Assembly (NCBI GenBank): GCA_022827165.1
Contig: JAJDTN010000324.1
Span: 1-7,139 of the forward strand
DNA: 7,139 nucleotides
Reading direction: 5' to 3'
Source of the DNA: Candidatus Latescibacterota bacterium
GTDB lineage: Bacteria > Latescibacterota > UBA2968 > UBA8231
Shown here: positions 1 through 6,904 of the stretch, one piece after another
Numbering within the stretch: the first letter of the stretch is position 1
Layout: every line of letters begins with the position of its first letter
The notes under the pieces: generated by a model
The model's input: only the letters and a program-made list of their open reading frames with translations
Told to the model about the DNA's origin: nothing
Database searches by the model: none
Program-made: the position numbers and the translations under genes

Positions 1-2835
1 TGGGTCTACGAGTACGCCCTCGTCGACACCAGCGGCCGCCGCGACCTCGCCGAGCTGCGCTCGATCCAGGACTGGTACCTGCGCTACGAGCTGACCAGCG
101 TGCCCGGCGTCGCCGAGGTGGCCAGCGTCGGTGGCTTCGTCAAGCAGTACCAGGTGACCGTCGATCCCAACAAGCTGCTGGCCTACGGGATCTCGCTGCA
201 GCAGGTGAAACGCGCCATCCAGCGCAGCAACAACGACGTCGGCGGCCGTCTCATCGAGCTGGCCGAGACCGAGTTCATGGTGCGCGGCCTCGGCTACATC
301 CAGTCCCTCGAGGACATCCGCAGCGTGCCCGTGAGCGCCGGCCGCTCCGGGACGCCGGTGCGGGTGCGCGACATCGCCACCGTGCAGGTGGGGCCGGAGC
401 TGCGCCGCGGCCTGGCGGAGTGGAACGGCGAGGGCGAGGTGGCCGGCGGCATCGTGGTCATGCGCTACGGCGAGAACGCCCTCGCCGTGATCGACGCCGT
501 CAAGGCGAGGCTCGAGGAACTGCAGGACGGCCTGCCGGAAGGGGTGGTGGTGGAGACCGCCTACGACCGCTCCGGCCTCATCCGCCGCGCCGTGGGCCAC
601 CTGCGCGAGAAGCTGGTGGAGGAGTGCCTGGTGGTGGCCGCCGTCTGCGGGCTCTTCCTGCTGCACTTCCGCAGCGCCTTCGCCGCCGTCTTCACCCTGC
701 CCCTGGGCATCCTCGTCTCCTTCATCGTCATGTGGGGCCAGGGGATCAACGCCAACATCATGTCCCTCGGGGGGATCGCCATCGCCGTGGGGGCCATGGT
801 CGACGCCGGCATCGTGCAGATCGAGAACGCCCACCGCCACTTGGCGCGGGACCGGGGCCGCAAGGACCACTGGGCCAGCATCGCCGCCGCCTCCAAGGAG
901 GTGGGGCCGGCGCTGTTCTACTCGCTGCTGATCGTCACCCTCTCCTTCCTGCCCGTCTTCACCCTGGAGGCGCAGGAAGGGCGGCTCTTCAAGCCCCTGG
1001 CCTACACCAAGACCTACGCCATGGCCGCCGCCGCCATCCTGTCGATCACGGTGGTGCCCGTGCTCATCGGATTCTGCCTGCGGGGCCGGGTGGTGGACGC
1101 CGACCGCAATCCGCTCAACCGCGGCCTGACGCGGGGGTACGTGCCGGTCCTCGACTGGCTGCTGCGCCACAAGGCGGCAACCCTCGCCGCCGCCGCCGCG
1201 GTGATGTTCGTCTCCGTCTTCCCCTTCCGCAGCGTGGTGGTGGAGCGCTTCGCGGACCGGCCGGGGAGCCTGGCGCACACTGCGCTGTCACGCCTGCAGC
1301 AACTCTTTCCCCTGGAGCAGATCGGCTCGGAGTTCATGCCGCCCCTGTACGAAGGGGACCTGCTCTACATGCCGACCACCCTTCCGGGGGTGTCCGTGAC
1401 CAAGGCGCGGGAGCTGCTGCAGCAGACCGACCGCATCATCGGCACCTTCCCGGAGGTGGAGAACGTCTTCGGCAAGATCGGCCGCGCCGAGACCGCCACC
1501 GACCCGGCGCCCCTGTCGATGATCGAGACCACCATCACCCTGCGGCCCCAGGACGAATGGCGGCCGGGCATCACCCCGGAGAGGCTGGTGGAGGAGCTGG
1601 ACCGCGCCGTGCGCTTCCCGGGGCTGACCAACTCCTGGACGATGCCGATCAAGACGCGCATCGACATGCTCTCCACCGGGATCAAGACCCCCGTGGGGAT
1701 CAAGGTGGCCGGCGACGATCTGAAGACCCTCGAGGAGGTGGGCCGGCGGATCGAGCAGGTGGTGCGCGAGATCCCGGGCACGGCCAGCGTCTACGCCGAG
1801 CGGGTCGCCGGCGGCAACTACGTCGACTTCGAGATCGACCGCGAGGAGGCGGGGCGCTACGGCCTGACCGTGGGGGACGTGCAGGAGGTGATCCTGTCGG
1901 CCATGGGCGGCATGAACATCACCCACACCGTGGAGGGCCGCGAGCGCTACCCGGTGAACCTGCGCTACGGGCGCGAGCTGCGCGACAACCTGCCCGCCCT
2001 GCGGCGGGTCCTGGTGGCCACCCCCACGGGGGCGCAGATCCCCATCGGGCAGGTCGCCGACCTGCGCATCCGCAAGGGGCCGCCCGGCATCAAGAGCGAG
2101 AACGCCCGCCTCAACGCCTGGGTCTACGTCGACATCCGCGACGTCGACGTGGGCACCTACGTCGAGGGCGCCCGCCAGATCGTGGCGGAGGAGATCGACC
2201 TGCCCCAGGGATACAGCCTGATCTGGAGCGGCCAGTACGAATACATGGAGAGGGCCAAGGAAAGGTTGAGTCTCGTCGTTCCCGTGACCCTGGCCATCAT
2301 CTTCCTGCTCCTCTTCCTCCACTTCCGCAGCGTCGCCGAAAGCCTGATGGTGATGCTCACGCTGCCCTTCGCGCTGGTCGGCGGGATCTGGCTCATCTAC
2401 ATCCTGGACTACAACATGAGCGTCGCCGTGGGCGTCGGGTTCATCGCCCTCGCGGGTGTCAGCGCCGAGTTGGGGGTGGTGATGCTGACATATCTCGACC
2501 AGGCGCTGGAGAGCCGCCGCCAGGAGGGCCGGCTCCGGGACCGGGCGGATCTCGCCGCCGCCATCGTCGAGGGCGCCTCGCGGCGGGTGCGGCCGATCTT
2601 CATGACCGTGGGTTCGACGGTGGGCGGGTTGCTGCCGATCATGTGGGCCACCGGCACCGGGTCGCAGGTGATGAAGCGGATTGCGGCCCCCATGGTGGGG
2701 GGGCTGGCGACAGCTACACTTCTGGCGCTGCTGGTGCTGCCGGCGGTCTACGCGCTGTGGCGCGGGCGGCAGATGGACAGTGGCACGGAACCGACAACGG
2801 ATACACACAGCCCCGAGAAGGAGACAGCCCCATGA
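1..2835 (+). CDS. cusA: CusA/CzcA-type heavy-metal RND efflux pump, 5' end missing
   Basis: Inner-membrane subunit of a tripartite HME-RND exporter, which uses proton flow to push metal ions (Cu/Ag or divalent cations) through the envelope. The frame is open from base 1, so the true start lies upstream. The 944 residues present, against about 1,040 for the family, suggest roughly 100-130 N-terminal residues are missing. Visible marks are a CusA-like opening (WVYEYALVD, then VAEVASVGG), the first membrane bundle at about 613-1080 with the proton-relay segment GAMVDAGIVQIENAH (Asp codon 802-804), the porter segment RIDMLSTGIKTPVGIKVAG near 1657-1713, and the C-terminal bundle from about 2270 with GFIALAGVSAELGVVML and MKRIAAPMVGG. 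Family assignment is firm. Copper rather than zinc or cobalt as substrate is inferred from the adjacent copA. Its stop overlaps the next start as ATGA, implying translational coupling. Confidence 0.9.
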   Translation, partial: WVYEYALVDTSGRRDLAELRSIQDWYLRYELTSVPGVAEVASVGGFVKQYQVTVDPNKLLAYGISLQQVKRAIQRSNNDVGGRLIELAETEFMVRGLGYIQSLEDIRSVPVSAGRSGTPVRVRDIATVQVGPELRRGLAEWNGEGEVAGGIVVMRYGENALAVIDAVKARLEELQDGLPEGVVVETAYDRSGLIRRAVGHLREKLVEECLVVAAVCGLFLLHFRSAFAAVFTLPLGILVSFIVMWGQGINANIMSLGGIAIAVGAMVDAGIVQIENAHRHLARDRGRKDHWASIAAASKEVGPALFYSLLIVTLSFLPVFTLEAQEGRLFKPLAYTKTYAMAAAAILSITVVPVLIGFCLRGRVVDADRNPLNRGLTRGYVPVLDWLLRHKAATLAAAAAVMFVSVFPFRSVVVERFADRPGSLAHTALSRLQQLFPLEQIGSEFMPPLYEGDLLYMPTTLPGVSVTKARELLQQTDRIIGTFPEVENVFGKIGRAETATDPAPLSMIETTITLRPQDEWRPGITPERLVEELDRAVRFPGLTNSWTMPIKTRIDMLSTGIKTPVGIKVAGDDLKTLEEVGRRIEQVVREIPGTASVYAERVAGGNYVDFEIDREEAGRYGLTVGDVQEVILSAMGGMNITHTVEGRERYPVNLRYGRELRDNLPALRRVLVATPTGAQIPIGQVADLRIRKGPPGIKSENARLNAWVYVDIRDVDVGTYVEGARQIVAEEIDLPQGYSLIWSGQYEYMERAKERLSLVVPVTLAIIFLLLFLHFRSVAESLMVMLTLPFALVGGIWLIYILDYNMSVAVGVGFIALAGVSAELGVVMLTYLDQALESRRQEGRLRDRADLAAAIVEGASRRVRPIFMTVGSTVGGLLPIMWATGTGSQVMKRIAAPMVGGLATATLLALLVLPAVYALWRGRQMDSGTEPTTDTHSPEKETAP
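2818..2823 (+). promoter_or_regulatory. Ribosome binding site of the selenoprotein gene
   Basis: AAGGAG lies 8 bases before the ATG at 2832, a near-ideal Shine-Dalgarno sequence inside the last codons of the RND gene. It fixes the start of the small gene and shows that it is a real translated unit, not the tail of a long chance frame. Confidence 0.75.
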
Positions 2836-3176
2836 AACGCGTGATGACCAAAGGGAAAGCCGCCATCGTCACGGCGGCGGTCGTTGCTGTGCTGGCCGTC
2901 GGCAGCTACCTCCTGCAGGGAGAGAGCCAGCCGCCTCCCCTGCCCCCGGACGGACTCGCCCTCTACCGGACCTTGCTGAGGGAGATCCCGGAGGTCGTGA
3001 GCCAGGTGCCCTGCGCCTGCTGCAACCAGAGCCTTTCCTGGTGCTACGAGGGAGGGTGTCCCCCCACCTGACGGCAGTGCAACGAAGAAGGCCGTGACGC
3101 CTTCAAGTGGCACCACGAGGGAAAGGACATCGAGGAGATCAAGGAGCTGATCATGGCGAAGTACTTCGATAACTGA
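2832..3176 (+). CDS. Predicted selenoprotein: secreted PCYCGC-family protein with UxxC motif, in-frame TGA read as Sec
   Basis: Exported or membrane-anchored cysteine-rich protein of 114 residues. Start: ATG at 2832, overlapping the RND stop as ATGA, with a strong SD. Residues 1-9 are basic and 10-28 form a hydrophobic signal or anchor. There is no lipobox Cys. A proline-rich linker (34-39) precedes the Cys region: P60-C61-A-C63-C64, then C71, C76, the in-frame TGA (residue 80) and C83. The frame then runs 34 codons to a TGA at 3174-3176, with G or C at the third position in 29 of 34. From memory, the layout IPEV..., PCxC, S-L-x-x-C, CxxC, EGKxxEEI, KY is that of PCYCGC-motif proteins (PF13798-like, function unknown), and the TGA falls on the first Cys of CxxC, giving U80-R-Q-C83. 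A SECIS-like hairpin follows. Between cusA and copA, it is plausibly a periplasmic metal-binding or thiol/selenol redox protein (inference). Alternatives: a nonsense mutation or sequencing error. A standard gene caller would stop at 3071 (79 aa). Confidence 0.85.
3069..3071 (+). other. Recoded TGA, predicted selenocysteine codon (residue 80)
   Basis: The TGA is in frame with both the 79 codons before it and the 34 after it. The following base is C, the UGAC context also found at the Sec codon of E. coli fdhF. TGA is an ordinary stop for the RND, copA and AlbA genes here, and none of them has an internal TGA, so a genome-wide TGA reassignment is ruled out and site-specific recoding is the better explanation. 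Confidence 0.8.
3078..3112 (+). promoter_or_regulatory. Candidate bacterial SECIS hairpin
   Basis: Directly after the TGA, GAAGGC (3087-3092) pairs perfectly with GCCTTC (3099-3104), enclosing the 6-base loop CGTGAC. Below a small internal loop (GAA/AA), TGCAAC (3078-3083) pairs with GTGGCA (3107-3112) with one A-G mismatch. The loop has G at its second position (3094), followed by U, 23 bases after the TGA. This agrees with the known bacterial SECIS pattern (short apical loop with a G in the first two positions, about 16-37 bases from UGA, GU important for SelB in E. coli). It lies within the coding sequence, as bacterial SECIS elements do. An alternative pairing, ACGGC 3071-3075 with GCCGT 3091-3095, would compete. 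Folding was done by eye. Confidence 0.65.
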
Positions 3177-3182
3177 GAGAGG
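3177..3182 (+). promoter_or_regulatory. Ribosome binding site of copA
   Basis: GAGAGG immediately follows the downstream stop of the selenoprotein gene and sits 10 bases before the copA ATG at 3193. It supports that start. It also fits the selenoprotein frame ending at 3176, leaving only a 16-base gap that carries the copA SD. Confidence 0.6.
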
Positions 3183-3192
3183 TCTGAAGCCG

Positions 3193-5463
3193 ATGACTCC
3201 GACCGGCGACCCCACGACCATCACCCTGAACGTCGGCGGCATGAGCTGCGCCGCGTGCGTCGGCCATGTCGAGGCAGCGCTGAGCGGCGTCGAGGGAGTG
3301 GAATCCGCGGCCGTGAACCTGGCGACCGAGCGGGCCACCGTTCGCTACAGGGCGGAGCTGGCCAGCATCGAGGACCTCCGATCCGCCGTCGAGGACGAGG
3401 GGTACTCGGTGCTGGAGGTGGGTACAGGTGAGGACGCTTCGGGGAACCGGGGACAGACCGCCGGGATTCGCGGAGAGATGGCTTTCAGCCTCGGGGCTGC
3501 GGCGGTCGTCATGTTGCTGCCCAAGGTGCCGTCCCTGCTCGCAGCTCTGCCCGTCCGCCTGGACATCCTGCTGCTCATCCTCGCCACCCCCGTGCAGTTC
3601 TGGGCCGGCAGAGGGTTCTACGTCGGGGCGTGGAAGGCCCTCCGGCGAGGCACGAGCAACATGAACACGCTCATCTCGGTCGGTACGACCGTGGCCTACG
3701 CGTACAGCGCCGCTGTCACCCTCTTTCCCCATGCTTCGCTCTTCGCCCACTACGAAGCCGCGACCTTCTTCGAGACCTCGACCGCGATCATCGGCCTTGT
3801 GCTTCTCGGCCGATACCTGGAAGCCCGGGCCAAGGGCAGGGCCTCCGAGGCGATCAAGGCCCTCCTGCGCCTGCGCCCCGAGCGGGCCAGGGTCATACGC
3901 GGCGGCAGTGAAGTGGAGGTCCCGATCGAAGATGTCGGGGTCGGCGAGCAGGTCCGGGTTGTCCCCGGAGAACGGATCCCGGTGGATGGCAGGGTGGCGG
4001 CCGGCGCTTCCTGGGTCGACGAGTCCCTGCTGACGGGCGAGAGCATGCCGGTACGGAAGGGGGAGAACGACGAGGTGTTCGGAGCGACGATCAACACGAC
4101 GGGGAGTCTGACCCTCGAAGCGGTGGGAGTCGGCGCGGACACCCTGCTGGCGCGGATCGTCCGGCTGGTGGAGGAAGCACAAGGATCGCGGGCGCCCGTA
4201 CAGAGACTGGCGGACGTTGTATCGAGTTGGTTCGTCCCCGCCGTCATCGCCGTGGCAGCGATCGTCTTCCTCCTCTGGCTTTCCGTCGGGCCTGCTCCGT
4301 CCCATGTCTACGCCATGGCAGCGGCCGTCGCCGTGCTGATCATCGCCTGCCCCTGCGCCATGGGACTGGCCACGCCGACGGCGATCATGGTGGGCACGGG
4401 CCGGGCCGCGGAGTCGGGGGTGCTGATTCGCAGCGCCGAGACCCTGGAGCGGGCGCATGAGACCGAGGTCGTGGTGCTGGACAAGACGGGCACGCTGACC
4501 ACGGGCGTTCCGAAGGTGACCGACATCGTCGCGGGTGGACTCACCGAGAACGAACTCCTGACCCTGGCGGGCCGACTCGAACGCGCTTCCGAGCATCCCG
4601 TGGGGAGGGCGGTCGTCGCCGCGGCGCAGGAGCGGGGTCTTCCCGTGGAAGCCCCGGTGCACACATCCAGGGCGGTGCCGGGAATGGGCATCGTGGGTGA
4701 AGTGGACGACCGCCACATCGCGGTGGGGAGCCTCCGACTCCACGAGGAGGCCGGGGTCCCCATGAACAGCCTCGTGGAGACCGGCCAGGAGCTGGCACGC
4801 TCGGCGAAGACGGTCTCCTACGTGGCCGTCGACGGCGAGGTCATGGGCGTGATCGCCGTCTCCGATACGGTCAAGGAGGGGATCGAGGACGCCCTGGCCT
4901 CGCTGAGGGCCCAGGGCGTTGACGTGCTCATGCTGACCGGAGACAGTCGACGGACGGCCGAGGCGGTGGCCCGCTCCCTCGGCATGGAGAAGGTCATCGC
5001 CGAGGTGCTGCCGGCGGACAAGGCCGACCACATTGCAGCCATGCAACAGGACGGGACGGTGGTGGCCATGGTCGGAGACGGCATGAACGATGCGCCGGCC
5101 CTGGCGCGGGCGGACGTGGGCATCGCGGTAGCCACGGGAACCGACATCGCCATGGAGGCGGCGGACATAACCCTCATCCATGGGGACGTCATGGGCGTGG
5201 CCCGTGCGATCTCCGTCAGCAGGGCGACGATGAGAACCATCCGGCAGAACCTGTTCTGGGCGTTTGCCTACAACGTCGCGCTGATTCCCGTTGCGGCAGG
5301 GGTCCTGTATCCCGTTTTCGCGGCCCAGGGAGTACCGGAGGCGCTTCGCCCGGTACTCGGGGAGTTCGGATTTCTCAACCCGATACTGGCGGCGGGAGCG
5401 ATGGCCGTAAGCTCCGTCAGCGTGATTGTGAACTCATTGAGACTGAAGCAGATCAGGCTCTGA
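3193..5463 (+). CDS. copA: Cu(I)-exporting P1B-1-type ATPase
   Basis: ATP-driven inner-membrane pump that moves Cu(I) from cytosol to periplasm, 756 residues, complete. Domains in order: one N-terminal heavy-metal-associated domain with the metal-binding pair C19-A-A-C22; membrane segments near 97-116, 122-140, 157-177 and 191-208; actuator loop with T281-G-E-S284; segments near 347-366 and 373-395 carrying the ion-path motif C386-P-C388; phosphorylation site D430-K-T-G-T; the P1B nucleotide-binding H468-P469; T582-G-D584; the hinge G628-D-G-M-N-D633; and two final membrane segments with Y693-N694 and M737-x-x-S740-S741. The CPC plus YN plus MxxSS set is the Cu(I)-selective signature of the P1B-1 subgroup, so copper (or silver) is well supported. 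It follows the selenoprotein gene by 16 bases and probably shares its transcript. About 18 residues ([18 protein letters not shown]) separate the last two membrane helices, longer than in many CopA proteins. The gene ends with an ordinary TGA. Confidence 0.96.
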   Translation: MTPTGDPTTITLNVGGMSCAACVGHVEAALSGVEGVESAAVNLATERATVRYRAELASIEDLRSAVEDEGYSVLEVGTGEDASGNRGQTAGIRGEMAFSLGAAAVVMLLPKVPSLLAALPVRLDILLLILATPVQFWAGRGFYVGAWKALRRGTSNMNTLISVGTTVAYAYSAAVTLFPHASLFAHYEAATFFETSTAIIGLVLLGRYLEARAKGRASEAIKALLRLRPERARVIRGGSEVEVPIEDVGVGEQVRVVPGERIPVDGRVAAGASWVDESLLTGESMPVRKGENDEVFGATINTTGSLTLEAVGVGADTLLARIVRLVEEAQGSRAPVQRLADVVSSWFVPAVIAVAAIVFLLWLSVGPAPSHVYAMAAAVAVLIIACPCAMGLATPTAIMVGTGRAAESGVLIRSAETLERAHETEVVVLDKTGTLTTGVPKVTDIVAGGLTENELLTLAGRLERASEHPVGRAVVAAAQERGLPVEAPVHTSRAVPGMGIVGEVDDRHIAVGSLRLHEEAGVPMNSLVETGQELARSAKTVSYVAVDGEVMGVIAVSDTVKEGIEDALASLRAQGVDVLMLTGDSRRTAEAVARSLGMEKVIAEVLPADKADHIAAMQQDGTVVAMVGDGMNDAPALARADVGIAVATGTDIAMEAADITLIHGDVMGVARAISVSRATMRTIRQNLFWAFAYNVALIPVAAGVLYPVFAAQGVPEALRPVLGEFGFLNPILAAGAMAVSSVSVIVNSLRLKQIRL

Positions 5464-5464
5464 G

Positions 5465-5478
5465 CCATGACCCGGATC
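5465..5478 (+). repeat. 14-bp direct repeat, left copy
   Basis: CCATGACCCGGATC starts 2 bases after the copA stop and is identical to 6891-6904, which holds the start codon of the last gene. The two copies bracket the AlbA gene and its spacer. The ATG in this left copy opens a 49-codon frame (5467-5616), rich in Arg, that ends by overlapping the AlbA start as ATGA. I do not call it a gene because it has no clear SD and its composition is low-complexity. Confidence 0.5.
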
Positions 5479-5486
5479 CGCCCCCG

Positions 5487-5520
5487 CCGCCGCCATCGTG
5501 GACGTTCCGACGGGCGGCGG
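5487..5520 (+). other. Strong GC-rich hairpin in the copA-AlbA spacer
   Basis: CCGCCGCC (5487-5494) pairs with GGCGGCGG (5513-5520). After a 2-base bulge the helix can continue with CGT/ACG (5497-5499 with 5510-5512) and GGA/TCC (5500-5502 with 5506-5508) around a 3-base loop. It could end or stabilise the copA transcript, but no T-run follows, so a classic intrinsic terminator is not shown. Confidence 0.45.
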
Positions 5521-5533
5521 CTACCTGTATATT
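5505..5533 (+). promoter_or_regulatory. Candidate sigma70-type promoter for the AlbA gene
   Basis: TATATT (5528-5533) matches the -10 consensus at 5 of 6 bases and stands out in GC-rich surroundings. It lies exactly 17 bases after TTCCGA (5505-5510), a weak -35 (3 of 6). Transcription would begin near 5540, about 70 bases before the AlbA start. The -35 lies in the 3' half of the hairpin at 5487-5520. Based on position and consensus only. Confidence 0.35.
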
Positions 5534-5612
5534 CGACGGGCAATGGCCAGCCGCCGGACGGTGGGTCCCGCTGGACGCTCGCAGAGGCAGCCGGGCACGG
5601 AGCGAGGCGACG

Positions 5613-6896
5613 ATGACAATTGACAGAGAAGAGCGCATGAGCTCCATCCGGGCGGGGGAGGATACCCAGCTCGAACTGAAGGAGATCGTGTTCCGGGGGG
5701 ACAGAGTTTCCTTTGCCAGGGAAGAAGGACGCGCCGCGTCCCGGCTCGCCGAGGTATTCGTCAGCATGGCCAACACGAAGGGGGGCGAGGTCGTGATGGG
5801 TGTTCGCGACAGCGATCGAGTGCCCGTCGGGATCGACCCCGAAAAGCGTGATCTCCTGGAGCAGTTCGTCATCAATGTGGCGCTGAACAACTGCAAGCCG
5901 ATGATCGTCCCGGCGTTGACCTGGGAGTACCTGCCCGGAGAAGGCGACGCACCGAAGCTCTGCCTCATAGTCGAAGTCCCCATGTCCAGGTTCGATGTAC
6001 ACCAGACCAGCGACGGGCGCTTTCTTCAACGATTGGGCAGCCACCGGCAATCCATCCCTGCGGAACGGCTGGCACGCCTGTTGAGTGCTCGTCGCCTGGC
6101 CGATCCCATAGAGGAGCGGCCGGTCCTGGGCAGCGATCTGAACGATCTCAGCGAGGTCCGCCTGGAGAGATATTTCCGCGACCGCTTCCCGGACTGGTCC
6201 TGGCCCGAGGATCGGGGCTCCACCCTCGTGGCCCACAAACTCGCCGTCGAGCTGGATTCGGGTGTGACGCCGACGCACCTCGGCCTGTTGCTCTTTGCCG
6301 AAGAGCCCGAGCGGCACATGAACGGCGCCTGCATCGATCTGGCCGCCTATGCGCACGAGGATCCCGACGGCAATACCATCGATACCAAGCGGATCGTCGG
6401 TCCCGTGCCGGAGCAGATCGCCCAGGCCTTGTCGTATATCCGGCTGTCTCCCCTGGTTCCGACCCTGTCCCGGAAAGATGGAGAGGGCCGCATGGACTAT
6501 CCGAGCTACGTGGAGACGGCTCTCCAGGAGGCGGTGGTGAACGCCGTCGTCCACCGGGACTACGAGATCAAGGGGTCGCAGATCATCATCCGCATGTTCC
6601 CCGACCGGATCGAGTTCCAGAATCCGGGCGCCCTCTACAACACGCTGACCATCGAGAACCTGTACGCGGGCTGTCAGCCCGTCCGCAGGAATCAGCTTCT
6701 GGCGGGATTCATGCGCGACTACAAGAGCGCCCTCACCGGCCGCAGCTACATGGAAGCGAGAGGGGAGGGGTTCCTGAACCTGGTCAGGGACAGCCTGCGC
6801 CTGTCCGGGCGCCGCCCCGAGCTGGAGCAGATCGGCGAAGCGACCCGGCTCACGATCTACGCCGCGCGCCATGAAGAGGTAGCCCAGGAACCATGA
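5613..6896 (+). CDS. Schlafen/AlbA_2-domain protein with GHKL-like ATP-binding domain (COG2865-like)
   Basis: Predicted cytosolic nucleic-acid-binding regulator or effector, 427 residues; target unknown. The N-terminal AlbA_2 (Schlafen-type) domain shows E16-x-x-Q-L-E-L-K23-E24 and F49-x-x-M-A-N54-T-K-G-G58-x-x-x-M-G-V64. The C-terminal part looks like an HATPase_c_4 domain: an N-box-like E306-A-V-V-N310-A-V-V-H314-R-D-Y317, then D331-R-I-E-F-x-N337-P-G339 and an R-R-N-Q-L-L-A stretch. No C-terminal winged helix is evident, although some relatives have one. Start: ATG 5613, preceded by GGAG (5599-5602) and GAGG (5604-5607). ATG 5637 (residue 9) is an alternative that keeps the whole domain. 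It is separated from copA by a 149-base spacer and coupled by ATGA to the next gene. Relatives occur as transcription regulators and in defence-like settings, but nothing here proves either role. No obvious link to copper. Confidence 0.85.
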   Translation: MTIDREERMSSIRAGEDTQLELKEIVFRGDRVSFAREEGRAASRLAEVFVSMANTKGGEVVMGVRDSDRVPVGIDPEKRDLLEQFVINVALNNCKPMIVPALTWEYLPGEGDAPKLCLIVEVPMSRFDVHQTSDGRFLQRLGSHRQSIPAERLARLLSARRLADPIEERPVLGSDLNDLSEVRLERYFRDRFPDWSWPEDRGSTLVAHKLAVELDSGVTPTHLGLLLFAEEPERHMNGACIDLAAYAHEDPDGNTIDTKRIVGPVPEQIAQALSYIRLSPLVPTLSRKDGEGRMDYPSYVETALQEAVVNAVVHRDYEIKGSQIIIRMFPDRIEFQNPGALYNTLTIENLYAGCQPVRRNQLLAGFMRDYKSALTGRSYMEARGEGFLNLVRDSLRLSGRRPELEQIGEATRLTIYAARHEEVAQEP

Positions 6897-6904
6897 CCCG
6901 GATC
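6891..6904 (+). repeat. 14-bp direct repeat, right copy
   Basis: Identical to 5465-5478. This copy includes the ATG and first codons (Met-Thr-Arg-Ile) of the last gene and the stop of the AlbA gene. The distance between copies is 1,426 bases. By size alone, a chance 14-bp match in 7 kb of GC-rich DNA is possible but not expected. Confidence 0.5.

Noticed and set aside
1288..2808. 506-codon open frame on the - strand
   Set aside because: Antisense to the RND pump, His/Gln/Asp-rich low-complexity translation, and no start signal was seen.
420..2831. Long + strand frame running through the RND gene into the small gene
   Set aside because: Out-of-frame Arg/Gly/Pro-rich translation of the pump gene. 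Only its last 79 codons, from ATG 2832, are real coding sequence.
3069..3071. TGA as a nonsense mutation making a pseudogene
   Set aside because: The sequence after it keeps its frame, codon bias and family-like C-terminus, a SECIS-like hairpin follows, and the position matches a catalytic-type Cys. It cannot be fully excluded without sel genes.
3151..5181. 676-codon open frame on the - strand
   Set aside because: It lies opposite copA, which has every P-type ATPase motif. It is His/Arg/Gly-rich with no recognisable domain, as expected from the reverse of GC-rich codons.
1..5463. Alternative genetic code with TGA as Trp or Gly
   Set aside because: The RND gene and copA have no internal TGA and both end at TGA. 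Trp is encoded by TGG throughout.
5268..6872. 534-codon open frame on the - strand
   Set aside because: Antisense to the end of copA and the AlbA gene, spans their junction and has no domain signature.
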